A DNA stretch of 64,000 nt from Bog-473 sp963717455 (lineage in GTDB: Bacteria > Actinomycetota > Acidimicrobiia > Acidimicrobiales > RAAP-2), in contig OY970336.1 of NCBI GenBank assembly GCA_963717455.1, forward strand, positions 1,302,001 through 1,366,000. The letters are read 5' to 3'. This document shows, in pieces, positions 17,502 through 25,545 of the stretch (the stretch's first letter is position 1; each line of letters starts with the position of its first letter). Below the pieces are notes generated by a model, which did not search any database, was not told where the DNA came from, and saw nothing but the letters and a program-made list of their open reading frames with translations. A program made the position numbers and the translations under genes.

Positions 17502-18055
17502 GATCGAACGGGTCGCCGTCGTCGGGTGCTCGGGATCGGGGAAGACCACCCTGGCCGTCGCGTTGGCCGAGGCTCTGGGCTCCCCCCACGTGGAGCTCGA
17601 CTCCATCTACCACCAGCCCGGGTGGACGCCGCTGAGCGACGACGAGTTCCGTGCCCGGGTGGGGGAGGCCGCTGCGCAGGACCGCTGGGTGGTCGACGGG
17701 AACTACTCGGTCGTGCGCGAGGTCGTCTGGAGCAACGCCGACACCGTGGTGTGGTTCGACCTGCCCTACACCACCGTGATGTCCCGGACGATCAGGCGGA
17801 CGGTGCGGCGGACGGTGACCCGGCAGGAGCTGTGGAACGGCAACCGGGAGCCCTTCTCGAACCTGTGGCCGTTCAACCCCGAGAAGTCGATCATCGCCTG
17901 GGCGGCCACGCGGCACGGTGTGTACCGCCGGCGCTACTCGGAGGCCGAGCTCGACCCGCGCTGGGCGCCACCTGCGCTTCGTCCGACTGCGCTCCCAGGC
18001 CGAGGCCGACGGATTCCTGGCCGGCGTGACGGCCGCCGCGATCAAGGAGGAGTGA
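17498..18055 (+). CDS. P-loop kinase-like protein (FlaR / adenylate-kinase-like AAA), two frameshifts
   Basis: Joining three frames gives ~185 residues: IERVAVVGCSGSGKTTLAVA (P-loop), LDSIYHQPGWTPLSDDEFRA, WVVDGNYSVVREVVWSNADT, then an Arg-rich lid, and at the end HLRFVRLRSQAEADGFLAG. This order is that of FlaR/'topology modulation' small kinases of unknown substrate. ATG 17498 overlaps the SDR stop (ATGA), but one base appears missing just after it (near 17501-17503), and one extra base appears near 17962-17968. Both probably reflect sequence errors; if real, the gene is dead. Confidence 0.65.
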
Positions 18056-18056
18056 G

Positions 18057-18830
18057 ATGGATCTCGAGCTCGGCGGCAAGGTCGTGCTCATCACCGGTGG
18101 CAGCGACGGGCTCGGCCTCGCGCTCGCCTCGCAGCTGGTCGCCGAGGGCGCGTCGGTGGCGATCTGCGGCCGCGACGAGGAGCGGCTGCGGGAGGCGGAG
18201 TCGAGACTGCAGGCGGCTGGCGACGGGGTGCTCGGGGTTCGGGCCGACGTGTCCGTGGCCTCCGACCTCGAGGCGTTCGCCGACGCCGCCGTTGCCCGCT
18301 GGGGACGCATTGACGGTGTGGTGCACAACGCGGGGCGGGCCGCAGCGGGACCGCTCGAGTCGATCGACGACGCCGCCTGGGAGTCCGACATCGAGCTGAA
18401 GCTGATGGCCGCCGTGCGGCTGACCCGGCTCGTCCTGCCCCATCTCCGGGCCACAGGGGGTGTCGTCCTGTTCACTCTCGCCATGGCGGCCAAGGCACCC
18501 GGCGCGGCCAGCGAGCCCAGCTCGGTGACCCGCGCCGCCGGCATGGCGCTCATGAAGGCACTCTCCAAGGAGCTGGCGCCCGACGGTATCCGGGTCAACG
18601 CCGTGCTCATCGGTCTCATCGAGAGCGGGCAGTGGGCCCGCCGGGCGTCCTCGGGCACGGAGCTGGAGGAGTTCTACGAGCGCTTCGCCAAGGACGCGGC
18701 CATCCCGCTCGGGCGCTTCGGCCGTGCGGAGGAGTTCGCCGACCTGGGCTGCTACCTCCTGTCCGCCCGTGCCTCCTACCTGACCGGCGCGGCCATCAAT
18801 CTCGACGGGGGGCTGTCGCCGGCCGTGTGA
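18057..18830 (+). CDS. SDR-fold protein lacking the canonical Tyr-x-x-x-Lys
   Basis: 257 residues. The nucleotide-binding part is normal (LITGGSDGLGLALAS, ICGRDEERL, VHNAGRAA) and the C terminus has the usual LTGAAINLDGG. Where classical SDRs have Ser...YxxxK this protein reads TRAAGMALMK after a region AMAAKAPGAASEP, with no tyrosine. It may be inactive, or use another residue, or serve as a partner subunit. GGAGGAGTGAG precedes ATG 18057. It follows the kinase-like gene by 1 nt, so these genes are probably one operon. Confidence 0.85.
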   Translation: MDLELGGKVVLITGGSDGLGLALASQLVAEGASVAICGRDEERLREAESRLQAAGDGVLGVRADVSVASDLEAFADAAVARWGRIDGVVHNAGRAAAGPLESIDDAAWESDIELKLMAAVRLTRLVLPHLRATGGVVLFTLAMAAKAPGAASEPSSVTRAAGMALMKALSKELAPDGIRVNAVLIGLIESGQWARRASSGTELEEFYERFAKDAAIPLGRFGRAEEFADLGCYLLSARASYLTGAAINLDGGLSPAV

Positions 18831-18835
18831 GCGGG

Positions 18836-19084
18836 CTACTCGTCATGGCCGACGGTCTCGGTGGCGTCGCCCTCGCCGCGCTGGTCGAGGCCGATGCCAT
18901 AGCCGTCGATCATGTCGAGGCGGGTCAGGGCGTCGACGTGCGGCCGGCCGTCCCCGCCCCATTTGGCCTTGGCGGCCCGGCGCGCCGACAGCTCGTCCTC
19001 GGCCACGACGAACACGACCTCGTGGTCCTCGCCGATGCGGCCGGGGCCCAGGTCGCCCCCCAAGAACGCGGCGAAGAGATGCAC
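18836..19084 (-). CDS. DUF1543 family protein
   Basis: 82 residues. The N-terminal LFAAFLGGDLGPGRIGEDHE, then VVFVVAEDELSARRAAKAKW and HVDALTRLDMIDGYGI follow the DUF1543 pattern (LFAVYLGG, HDVVFVVG, K.KW, DGY). Function unknown; the family is small and cytoplasmic. GTG 19084 is preceded by TACGCT with a 7-nt spacer, fitting a leaderless transcript. It is convergent with the upstream SDR-like gene and divergent from the epimerase gene. Confidence 0.75.
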   Translation of the reverse strand: MHLFAAFLGGDLGPGRIGEDHEVVFVVAEDELSARRAAKAKWGGDGRPHVDALTRLDMIDGYGIGLDQRGEGDATETVGHDE

Positions 19085-19116
19085 GCGGGGCAGCGTAGCG
19101 AGTACGAAAGGGGTCC

Positions 19117-20038
19117 ATGAGCCCCGACACCCTGCACGGCAGCACCATCGTCATCACGGGCGTCACCGGCCAGGTGGCGCGCCCCCTTGCGACCGCCCTC
19201 GCCCGCGACAACCACGTGGTCGGTGCGGCCCGCTTCGCCGACGCGGCTGCTCGCAGTGAGCTCGAGGCCGCCGGAGTCGAGTGCGTGCCGGTCGACCTGG
19301 TGTCGGGCGACGTGAGCGGGCTGCCCGAGGACGCCGACTACGTGCTGCACTTCGCGGTGGCCAAGACCAACAACTGGGAGCGCGACCTGGCCGCCAACAG
19401 TGGCGGCCTGGCCCGTCTCATGGAGCACCACCAGCGCGCCCGCGCCTTCCTGCACTGCTCGTCCACGGCTGTCTACAAGCCCGACGGGCACCGGGTCTTC
19501 GACGAAGACGGCCCGCTGGGCGATAACCACGGTGTCTGGCCCTTCCTGCGTACCTACAGCATCTGCAAGATCGCGGCGGAGGGGACGGCACGCTGGGGGG
19601 CGGAGCGGTTCGGCCTGCCGACCACGATCGCCCGCCTGTCGGTGCCCTACGGCGACAACGGCGGCTGGCCCGCCATCCACCTCCACATGATGCTCGTCGG
19701 GCAACGCCGTCCCGGTCAATGTCGACGCGCCCAGCGTGTACCACCCCCTGCACGCCGATGACATCCTCACCATGGTGCCGCGCCTCCTCGACGTGGCCTC
19801 CGTGCCCGCCGTGACGGTGAACTGGGGCGGGAGCGAGCCCGTGAGCATCGAGGAGTGGTGCACGTACCTGGCCGAGCTGGCCGGCACCGAGGCCCGCTTC
19901 GAGCCGACCGAGCAGACGATCGACAGCGTGGAGATCGACACCACGCGCATGCACGAGCTCGTCGGCCGGACGACGGTCCCGTGGCGCGAGGGCATGCGGC
20001 GCATGGCCAGGGCGCTGCACCCCGACCGGGTGTCGTGA
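19117..20038 (+). CDS. NAD(P)-dependent epimerase/dehydratase, one frameshift
   Basis: Deleting one G in the GGG at 19698-19700 joins ...HLHMMLVG to NAVPVNVDAPSVYHPLHADD and gives ~306 residues. Extended-SDR motifs are visible: GVTGQVARPLA (Rossmann loop), FLHCSSTAVYKP and the YSICK active-site Tyr/Lys, and HADDI near the C terminus. It probably acts on a nucleotide sugar or related NAD(P)-linked substrate. Ends 4 nt into the next gene (GTGA). The frameshift lies in a homopolymer and is probably a sequence error. Confidence 0.8.
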
Positions 20039-20522
20039 GCTCGGAGCGGGGGATCGGCGGTCCGCGCTCCGCTTCGAGCGCTGGGACCCCGAGGAGCACC
20101 CGGCCACCGAGCTCCTGGCCGCCATGCGGGCCGAGCTCGACGACGCTTACGCGTCGCCCAGCCGGCTCGACAACCCGCCGCTCACGCCGGCCGAGCTCCG
20201 CCCGCCGGGCGGCGCCTACCTCGTGGGGTACGAGGGGGAGGAGTCTGTGGCCGGAGGAGGACTGCGCCGCCTGGGCGACGACGTGGCCGAGATAAAGCGC
20301 ATGTACGTGCATCCCGCCGTCCGCTCACGGGGCGTGGCGGGGGCGCTCCTGGCGGCGCTCGAGAGCACCGCTCTGTCCCTCGGCTACACGGTGGTCCGCC
20401 TCGACACCGGGCCCAAGCAGGTGCACGCACAGCGCCTCTACCGCGCCGCGGGGTACGTGGACGTGCCGCCCTACAACGAGAACCCGTTCGCCTGCTTCTG
20501 GGGGGAGAAGCGGCTGGCGTGA
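20035..20522 (+). CDS. GNAT acetyltransferase, probable frameshift near the N terminus
   Basis: The clear part (from 20124, 132 residues) has the acetyl-CoA site: EIKRMYVHPAVRSRGVAGAL (Q/R-x-x-G-x-G/A) and QRLYRAAGYVDVPPYNENPF. In the same frame but without a start codon, coding extends upstream (LRFERWDPEEHPATELLAAM). GTG 20035 overlaps the epimerase stop and would join this if the run of five G at 20047-20051 had six. If the sequence is correct, translation would begin at ATG 20124. Substrate unknown. Confidence 0.75.
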
Positions 20523-20616
20523 GCTCTGGCCCTGCGCCGGTGGCCGTCGAACGGGTGGGAGGCCGCCGCGACGAGGTGGTCGTCACCGGGGCGGCACACC
20601 CGGATCCCCACTGCGC

Positions 20617-21006
20617 TCAGCCTCGATCGCGGCCGGGGCGCGCCTGGAGCGCCATCCACGCCAGGACGAGCTGCAGTGGGAGCCGCCCCCAGGCGACGGC
20701 GCGACTGTCCGCCGGGCCCTCGTTGCGGCCCGTCCCCGCGTCGAGGGCCATCTGCACGTTGGCGGGGAACACGGCCGCCAGGGTGGCCATGCTGGCGGCG
20801 GCGGCCCAGCGGGTGCGCCGGACGAGGCCGGCCGCGCACACCAGCTCGATCACCCCGCTGGCGTAGATCAGCGCGGTGTGCCGCTCCGGCGGGATCGCGC
20901 GCGGCATGATCGCCTCGAAGGACCGGGGGCGGACCAGGTGCACGGTGCCGCTGGCCGCGAAGACCGCGGCCAGCGCCAGGGGGGCACGACGCCGGAGGCT
21001 GCGCAC
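20617..21006 (-). CDS. DoxX-like small membrane protein
   Basis: 129 residues from GTG 21006, with four hydrophobic helices. AAVFAASGTVHLVRPRSFEA and ASGVIELVCAAGLV with a second-half AWGRLPLQLVLAWMAL match the DoxX/DUF4267-like four-helix pattern. Family members are membrane proteins of unclear function, some linked to redox stress. TACAGT lies 7 nt before the GTG, so the message is probably leaderless. It is divergent from the GH4 operon with only 23 bp between the starts. Earlier starts give an Arg/Ser-rich N terminus that looks non-coding. Confidence 0.7.
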   Translation of the reverse strand: MRSLRRRAPLALAAVFAASGTVHLVRPRSFEAIMPRAIPPERHTALIYASGVIELVCAAGLVRRTRWAAAASMATLAAVFPANVQMALDAGTGRNEGPADSRAVAWGRLPLQLVLAWMALQARPGRDRG

Positions 21007-21013
21007 GACCGGG

Positions 21014-21023
21014 ACTGTACTGT
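21014..21023. promoter_or_regulatory. Overlapping divergent -10 elements between DoxX and the GH4 operon
   Basis: ACTGTACTGT carries TACTGT on the plus strand (21018-21023, 6 nt before GTG 21030) and TACAGT on the minus strand (21019-21014, 7 nt before GTG 21006). Both fit TANNNT and would give leaderless transcripts. The two hexamers share bases 21018-21019, so RNA polymerase could probably open only one direction at a time. Confidence 0.5.
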
Positions 21024-21029
21024 GGCGGC

Positions 21030-22385
21030 GTGGGCACCCAAGTGACGATCGTCGGCGGCGGCAGCTACCAGTGGGGGCCGGAGTTGATGGCCGACCTCTT
21101 CGGGACGCCGGCACTGGCCGGGATGCACCTCGTGCTCGAGGACATCGACCCGGCGCCGCTGCCCAAGATGCAAGCGTTGGCCCACAAGCTGAACGAGGCC
21201 ATGGCGGCCCAGGCGACGGTGGCCACCACGACCGACCTGCGGGCCGCGCTCGACGGGGCCGACTTCGTCATCGTGTGCATCTCGACGGGCGGCTTCCGTT
21301 CCATGGCGGTGGACCTCGACGTGCCGGCAGCGCACGGCATCACCCAGACCGTGGGCGACTCGGTCGGCCCCGGCGGCATCAATCGCGCCCTGCGCAACAT
21401 CCCCGTCCTGGTCGGCGTCGGCAAGGCCATGGAGGAGTGCTGCCCCGACGCCTGGCTCTTCAACATCACCAACCCGATGACCGCCCTGACCCGCGCCGTG
21501 AGCCGGGAGACCAGCATCAAGACGGTGGGGCTCTGCCACGAAGTCGGCAACTTCTGTATGGACCTGGCCATCGCGCTCGGCCGGCCGGGCGATGCCGTCT
21601 CCGCGTCGGTGACCGGTGTCAACCACTTTCCGGTGCTCACGTCGCTCGAGGTTGACGGGGAGGACGGGTTCGACGTACTGCGCAAACTCGTCGACGAGGT
21701 GGGCGGGCTGGACTCGCTCGCGCCGTACGAGGGGCGGCCCGAGGCCGAGAAGTTCTCCAAGCTCGACTTCGCGCAGCGCCACCTGTTCAAGCTGACGCTG
21801 CTCGATCGCTGGGGCACCTTCCCGGCGGCGGGCGACCGGCACATCGCCGAGTTCGTCCCGTTTGCCCTGACCCCCGAATCGGACTGGGGGGCGCGATACA
21901 ACATCGAGCTCAGCCCGATCTCCCGGCGCGAGATGCACCAGGCGGGCTACATCGCCGACGTCGATGCGTGGCTGGCGGGCACCAAGGACCTGCAGACGTG
22001 GCAGTCGGGCGAGCTGCCCTCGCCGATGATCCAGGCCATGCTCAGCGGCGAGCCGTTCGAGGCACCGGTGAACATCCCGAACACGGGTCAGGCGATCGGC
22101 CTCCCGAACGACGTGGTGCTGGAGTCGATCTGCGTCATCGACGGCGACGGCATCCGCGGACGCGACCGCGCCGCACTGCCGGCGCCCTACGACGAGATCG
22201 TGCGACGCCACGTGGCGACGCAGGAGCTCACGGTCGAGGCCGCCCTGCGTGGCGACCGCACCCTGGCGGCGGAGGCATTCGCCCTCGACCCGCTGGCCGG
22301 CCGGGGCGACCTGCGCGCCATGGAGGCGATGGTGGACGAGCTGCTCGCCGGCACGGCGGAGTGGCTGCCCCACTTCGCCTCGTAG
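21030..22385 (+). CDS. Glycoside hydrolase family 4 with CHEV motif (alpha-galacturonidase-like)
   Basis: 451 residues. GH4 enzymes use NAD+ and a divalent metal and cleave by oxidation-elimination. Visible are the Rossmann loop IVGGGSYQWGP, NITNPM at 145-150, the metal/active-site motif CHEV at residues 169-172 and GVNHF with N198/H199. The residue after CH separates GH4 subgroups; CHEV has been described for alpha-galacturonidases (LplD type). That points to release of galacturonate from pectin-type oligomers, though specificity is inferred. First gene of a five-gene catabolic operon; leaderless GTG start. Confidence 0.9.
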   Translation: MGTQVTIVGGGSYQWGPELMADLFGTPALAGMHLVLEDIDPAPLPKMQALAHKLNEAMAAQATVATTTDLRAALDGADFVIVCISTGGFRSMAVDLDVPAAHGITQTVGDSVGPGGINRALRNIPVLVGVGKAMEECCPDAWLFNITNPMTALTRAVSRETSIKTVGLCHEVGNFCMDLAIALGRPGDAVSASVTGVNHFPVLTSLEVDGEDGFDVLRKLVDEVGGLDSLAPYEGRPEAEKFSKLDFAQRHLFKLTLLDRWGTFPAAGDRHIAEFVPFALTPESDWGARYNIELSPISRREMHQAGYIADVDAWLAGTKDLQTWQSGELPSPMIQAMLSGEPFEAPVNIPNTGQAIGLPNDVVLESICVIDGDGIRGRDRAALPAPYDEIVRRHVATQELTVEAALRGDRTLAAEAFALDPLAGRGDLRAMEAMVDELLAGTAEWLPHFAS

Positions 22386-22412
22386 CCGGCCGGGACCTCA
22401 GGAGGGAGACGC

Positions 22413-23300
22413 ATGCGCATCGGATTCATTGGGCTGGGCGCCATGGGACTGCCGATGGCCGGCCACCTGGTCGCCGCGGGCCACGAGGTCACCGTGGCCT
22501 CGCGCGGCCGCGGTCCCATCGACGCCGCCGTGGCCCAGGGCGCGGTCGATGGGGGATCACCGCGGGGCGTGGCCGAGGCCTCGGAGGTCATCATCCTGTG
22601 CGTGCCCAACTCACCCGAGGTGGTCGAGGTGGTCGACGACATGCTGCCCATGCTCCGCGCCGGTAAGACCGTGGTCGACTGTTCGACCATCGATCCCGAG
22701 GTGGAGCGGGCACAGCACGCCCGGGTGGGCGAGACCGGGGCGCACTACCTCGATGCGCCGCTCTCGGGTGGCACGGGGGGCGCCCAGAAGGGAACGCTCA
22801 CGCTGATGGTCGGCGGCGACGAGGCCGTACTGGCTGCGACCGAGCCGGCGTTCGAGCCCTTCGCCGGGCTCATCGTGCACGTCGGGGGGCCCGGCATGGG
22901 CCAGGTCGTCAAGCTGTGCAACCAGGTGATCTATGCGGCGCAGATGACGGCGACCGCCGAGGCCACTGCCATGGCGGTCACCTCCGGCGTGGACATGGAG
23001 AAGCTGCTGCTGGTGCTCACGCACGCCACCGGCGACTGCGTGGCGGTGAGGACGCGCCTGCCGGTGCCCGGCGTGGTCCCCGAGAGCCCGGCCTCGAACG
23101 GGTGGCAGCCGGGTTTCATGACCGACCTCATGGCCAAGGACCTCGATCTCGCGCTTGCGTTCGCGGCCACGCGCGGCGTGACCGTGCCCACGACGGCGAC
23201 GGCGCGCCAGCTGCTGACGGCGACGAGCGCCGCCGGCTACGGGCGGGAGGATTTCTCGGCGGTGGCCAAGGTGGTCCTGGCGCTGGCCGGGGCCGGATGA
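22413..23300 (+). CDS. 3-hydroxyisobutyrate dehydrogenase-like beta-hydroxyacid dehydrogenase
   Basis: 295 residues. GFIGLGAMGLPMAGHL is the NAD(P) motif, DAPLSGGTGGAQKGTL the substrate-binding signature, and GQVVKLCNQ holds the catalytic Lys167 and Asn170. The family includes 3-hydroxyisobutyrate dehydrogenase, tartronate semialdehyde reductase and sugar-acid dehydrogenases. In this operon a role in handling a hydroxy-acid or tartronate-semialdehyde-like intermediate is plausible, but this is inference. GGAGGGAGACGC precedes the ATG. It overlaps the aldolase start by ATGA. Confidence 0.92.
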   Translation: MRIGFIGLGAMGLPMAGHLVAAGHEVTVASRGRGPIDAAVAQGAVDGGSPRGVAEASEVIILCVPNSPEVVEVVDDMLPMLRAGKTVVDCSTIDPEVERAQHARVGETGAHYLDAPLSGGTGGAQKGTLTLMVGGDEAVLAATEPAFEPFAGLIVHVGGPGMGQVVKLCNQVIYAAQMTATAEATAMAVTSGVDMEKLLLVLTHATGDCVAVRTRLPVPGVVPESPASNGWQPGFMTDLMAKDLDLALAFAATRGVTVPTTATARQLLTATSAAGYGREDFSAVAKVVLALAGAG

Positions 23301-24064
23301 CGAGCCCGGGGCCGCTGCCCACCCCTGCGCTGATCCTGGCCGCAGACCACCGCGCCCGCGCCGTGCTGACGACGGAGAACTGGTCCGAGTTCTCCGGCTC
23401 GCTCGCCCGGGCTCTGCCCTTCTGCGACGGGATCCTGGCCACGGTCGAGCCGCTGACGTCCCTGGCCGCTGCGGGCCACATCACGGCGCTGCACCGCACC
23501 TACTTGTCCATCAACCGAACGGGTCTGGCGGGCTCGGTCTTCGAGCTCGACGACCGTCTCGTCGCCAGCGTCCGCCGGGCGGCCGACGACGGCTGGACGG
23601 GCGTGAAGCACATGACGCGCATCGACTTCACCGATCCCGTCACGGCCTCCGCCCTGGAATTGCTCGGCCAGGTGCTGGAGCACGCGCGCGAGGCGGGGCT
23701 CGAGGTGCTGGTGGAGCCGCTGGTGTGGCACGAGGGACGGGTGCAACGCGACGCCGACGCGATCGTCCTGGCGGCGGTCATCGCGCACGACCTGGGGGCT
23801 CCCGTGATCAAGGTCCCCGTGCCCATGGCGAGCCCGGGCACCGAGCGCCAGCGGGCGGTGGCCCGGGTGGTGGCGAGCGTGGGTGTGCCCGTCCTCTTCC
23901 TTGGCGGCCCGGTCACCGAGGCGGGGCGCGACCGCGTGCTCGACGAGGTGCGCGACGTCATGGAGGGCGGTGGTGCGGGTATGGCCATGGGCCGCACGCT
24001 GTACCAGGACCCTGACCCCGCCGAGATGGCCGGCCTTGTCGACGCGCTGGTGCACGGCCGGTGA
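23297..24064 (+). CDS. DhnA/LsrF-type class I aldolase
   Basis: 255 residues from ATG 23297 (ATGA overlap with the dehydrogenase). A TIM-barrel aldolase pattern: LILAADHRARAV at the first strand, Schiff-base lysine K172 in APVIKVPVP, and phosphate-binding loops FLGGP (201-205) and GMAMGRTLYQ (228 onward). The intact phosphate loops suggest a phosphorylated substrate, which the following FGGY kinase could make. The kinase-plus-DhnA-aldolase pairing resembles LsrK/LsrF of AI-2 catabolism but the context here is a GH4 glycosidase. Ends with a GTGA overlap. Confidence 0.85.
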   Translation: MTSPGPLPTPALILAADHRARAVLTTENWSEFSGSLARALPFCDGILATVEPLTSLAAAGHITALHRTYLSINRTGLAGSVFELDDRLVASVRRAADDGWTGVKHMTRIDFTDPVTASALELLGQVLEHAREAGLEVLVEPLVWHEGRVQRDADAIVLAAVIAHDLGAPVIKVPVPMASPGTERQRAVARVVASVGVPVLFLGGPVTEAGRDRVLDEVRDVMEGGGAGMAMGRTLYQDPDPAEMAGLVDALVHGR

Positions 24065-25539
24065 TCCTCACCATCGACTTCGGGACGACCGTCACCAAGG
24101 TGGGCCTGTGGGGTGCCGGGGGCCTCGTCGCGCTGGCGCGCTCGGAGCTGACCACGACCCACCCCCAGGTGGGCTGGTCCGAGCAGGACCCGCTGCGCTG
24201 GTGGACCACGCTGGTCATCGCGTGCGCCGAGGCACGGGCCCAGGCACCGAGCGCCTTCGCCGAGGTCGACGTCGTCGCCTGCTCGGGTGCCCGGCAGACC
24301 TTCGTCCCGGTCACCGCGCACGGCGACCCGATCGGCCGGGGCATCCTGTGGTCCGACCACCGTGCCGCCGCGGAGGCGCGCACGCTGGCCGATCGCATGG
24401 GGGGCGACGACATCAACCGGGCCCGCACGGGCATCCCGCTCGACGCCGGCGCGGTGGCGGCCAAGCTGTGCTGGCTCGCCGCGAACGAGCCGGACCGCCT
24501 GGCGACGGCCGACGTCATCCTTTCCCCGCGCGACCTGATCGTCTACCGCATGACCGACCAGATGGTCACCGACGTCACCTCCGCCTCGCGCAGCGGGCTG
24601 TACGACTTCGACGGCAATGCCGTGCGGGAGCTGGCCGGTCCCGCGCTGGGCAAGCTGCCGAGCGTGGTGCCGTCCGACACCGTCGTCGGGCAGCTGAAGT
24701 CGGTGCCGGGTGCCGAGCTCGGGCTGAAGCCGGGCATCCCGGTGGTGATCGGCGCCGGTGACCGCCAGTGCGAGGTGCTGGGATCGGGAGCGTCGGAGGA
24801 CCACCCGATGGTGAGCTGGGGCACCACCGGCAACGTCTCGGTACCCGTGCACGAGCGCCCCGTCCCCTCCCCGGCCGGCGCCGTGGTGACGCGGGCGGCG
24901 GGCGGGGGCTGGCTGCTCGAGGGGGGACTCTCGGCCGCCGGCTCCTTCCTGGCCTGGCTGGGGCGGCTGCTCGACCGCACGCCCGACGAGCTGGCCCGCC
25001 TGGCCGGGGAGAGCCCGCCCGGCGCCCGCGGGGTGGTGGCCGTGCCCTGGCTCGACGGCGCCCGCGCCCCGTGGTGGCGCGACGATGCCCGGGCGGGGTT
25101 CGTGGGGCTCGGCGCGGCGCACGGCGCCAGCGACCTGGCGCGGGCCGTGATGGAGGCCGTGGCCTGGGACGTGCTGCGGGTGATGGAGGTGGTGACGGTG
25201 GGGCGCCTGGGCGGCTCCATCGCCGCGGGCGTGACGCTCGGCGGCGCCGGTTCGGGCCTGCCGGTGTGGGTCGAGGTCCTGACCTCCGTCCTCGGCATGC
25301 CCGCCACACGACACCGTTCCGGCGAGGCCGCCTCGGCCGGGGCGGCGCTGCTCGCGGGGCGCGCGCAGGGCATGGGGCTGGCGCTCGACCAGCTGGACCC
25401 GGTCGAGGCGCTGATCGTGCCGGATCCCGGGGTCGTCGAGGTCTACCGCGGACTACGGGCGCAGGTCGACCACGTGGCCGCGTCGGCGCTGGCCGCCACC
25501 GAGTCGCTGCCCGGCCCTGACCGCAGCCCTGCCTTCTGA
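24061..25539 (+). CDS. FGGY-family carbohydrate kinase
   Basis: 492 residues, normal family length. The N-terminal ATPase fold has TIDFGTTVTKVGLW; SEQDPLRWW and LWSDHRAAAEA are substrate-side motifs of xylulokinase-like members. The second domain has SWGTTGNVSVPV, PWLDGARAPWW and GGAGSGLPVWVEV, the FGGY-signature region. It would phosphorylate a ketose, polyol or related product ahead of the aldolase. GTG 24061 overlaps the aldolase stop. The exact sugar is not readable. Confidence 0.92.
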   Translation: MILTIDFGTTVTKVGLWGAGGLVALARSELTTTHPQVGWSEQDPLRWWTTLVIACAEARAQAPSAFAEVDVVACSGARQTFVPVTAHGDPIGRGILWSDHRAAAEARTLADRMGGDDINRARTGIPLDAGAVAAKLCWLAANEPDRLATADVILSPRDLIVYRMTDQMVTDVTSASRSGLYDFDGNAVRELAGPALGKLPSVVPSDTVVGQLKSVPGAELGLKPGIPVVIGAGDRQCEVLGSGASEDHPMVSWGTTGNVSVPVHERPVPSPAGAVVTRAAGGGWLLEGGLSAAGSFLAWLGRLLDRTPDELARLAGESPPGARGVVAVPWLDGARAPWWRDDARAGFVGLGAAHGASDLARAVMEAVAWDVLRVMEVVTVGRLGGSIAAGVTLGGAGSGLPVWVEVLTSVLGMPATRHRSGEAASAGAALLAGRAQGMGLALDQLDPVEALIVPDPGVVEVYRGLRAQVDHVAASALAATESLPGPDRSPAF

Positions 25540-25545
25540 GCTGCC

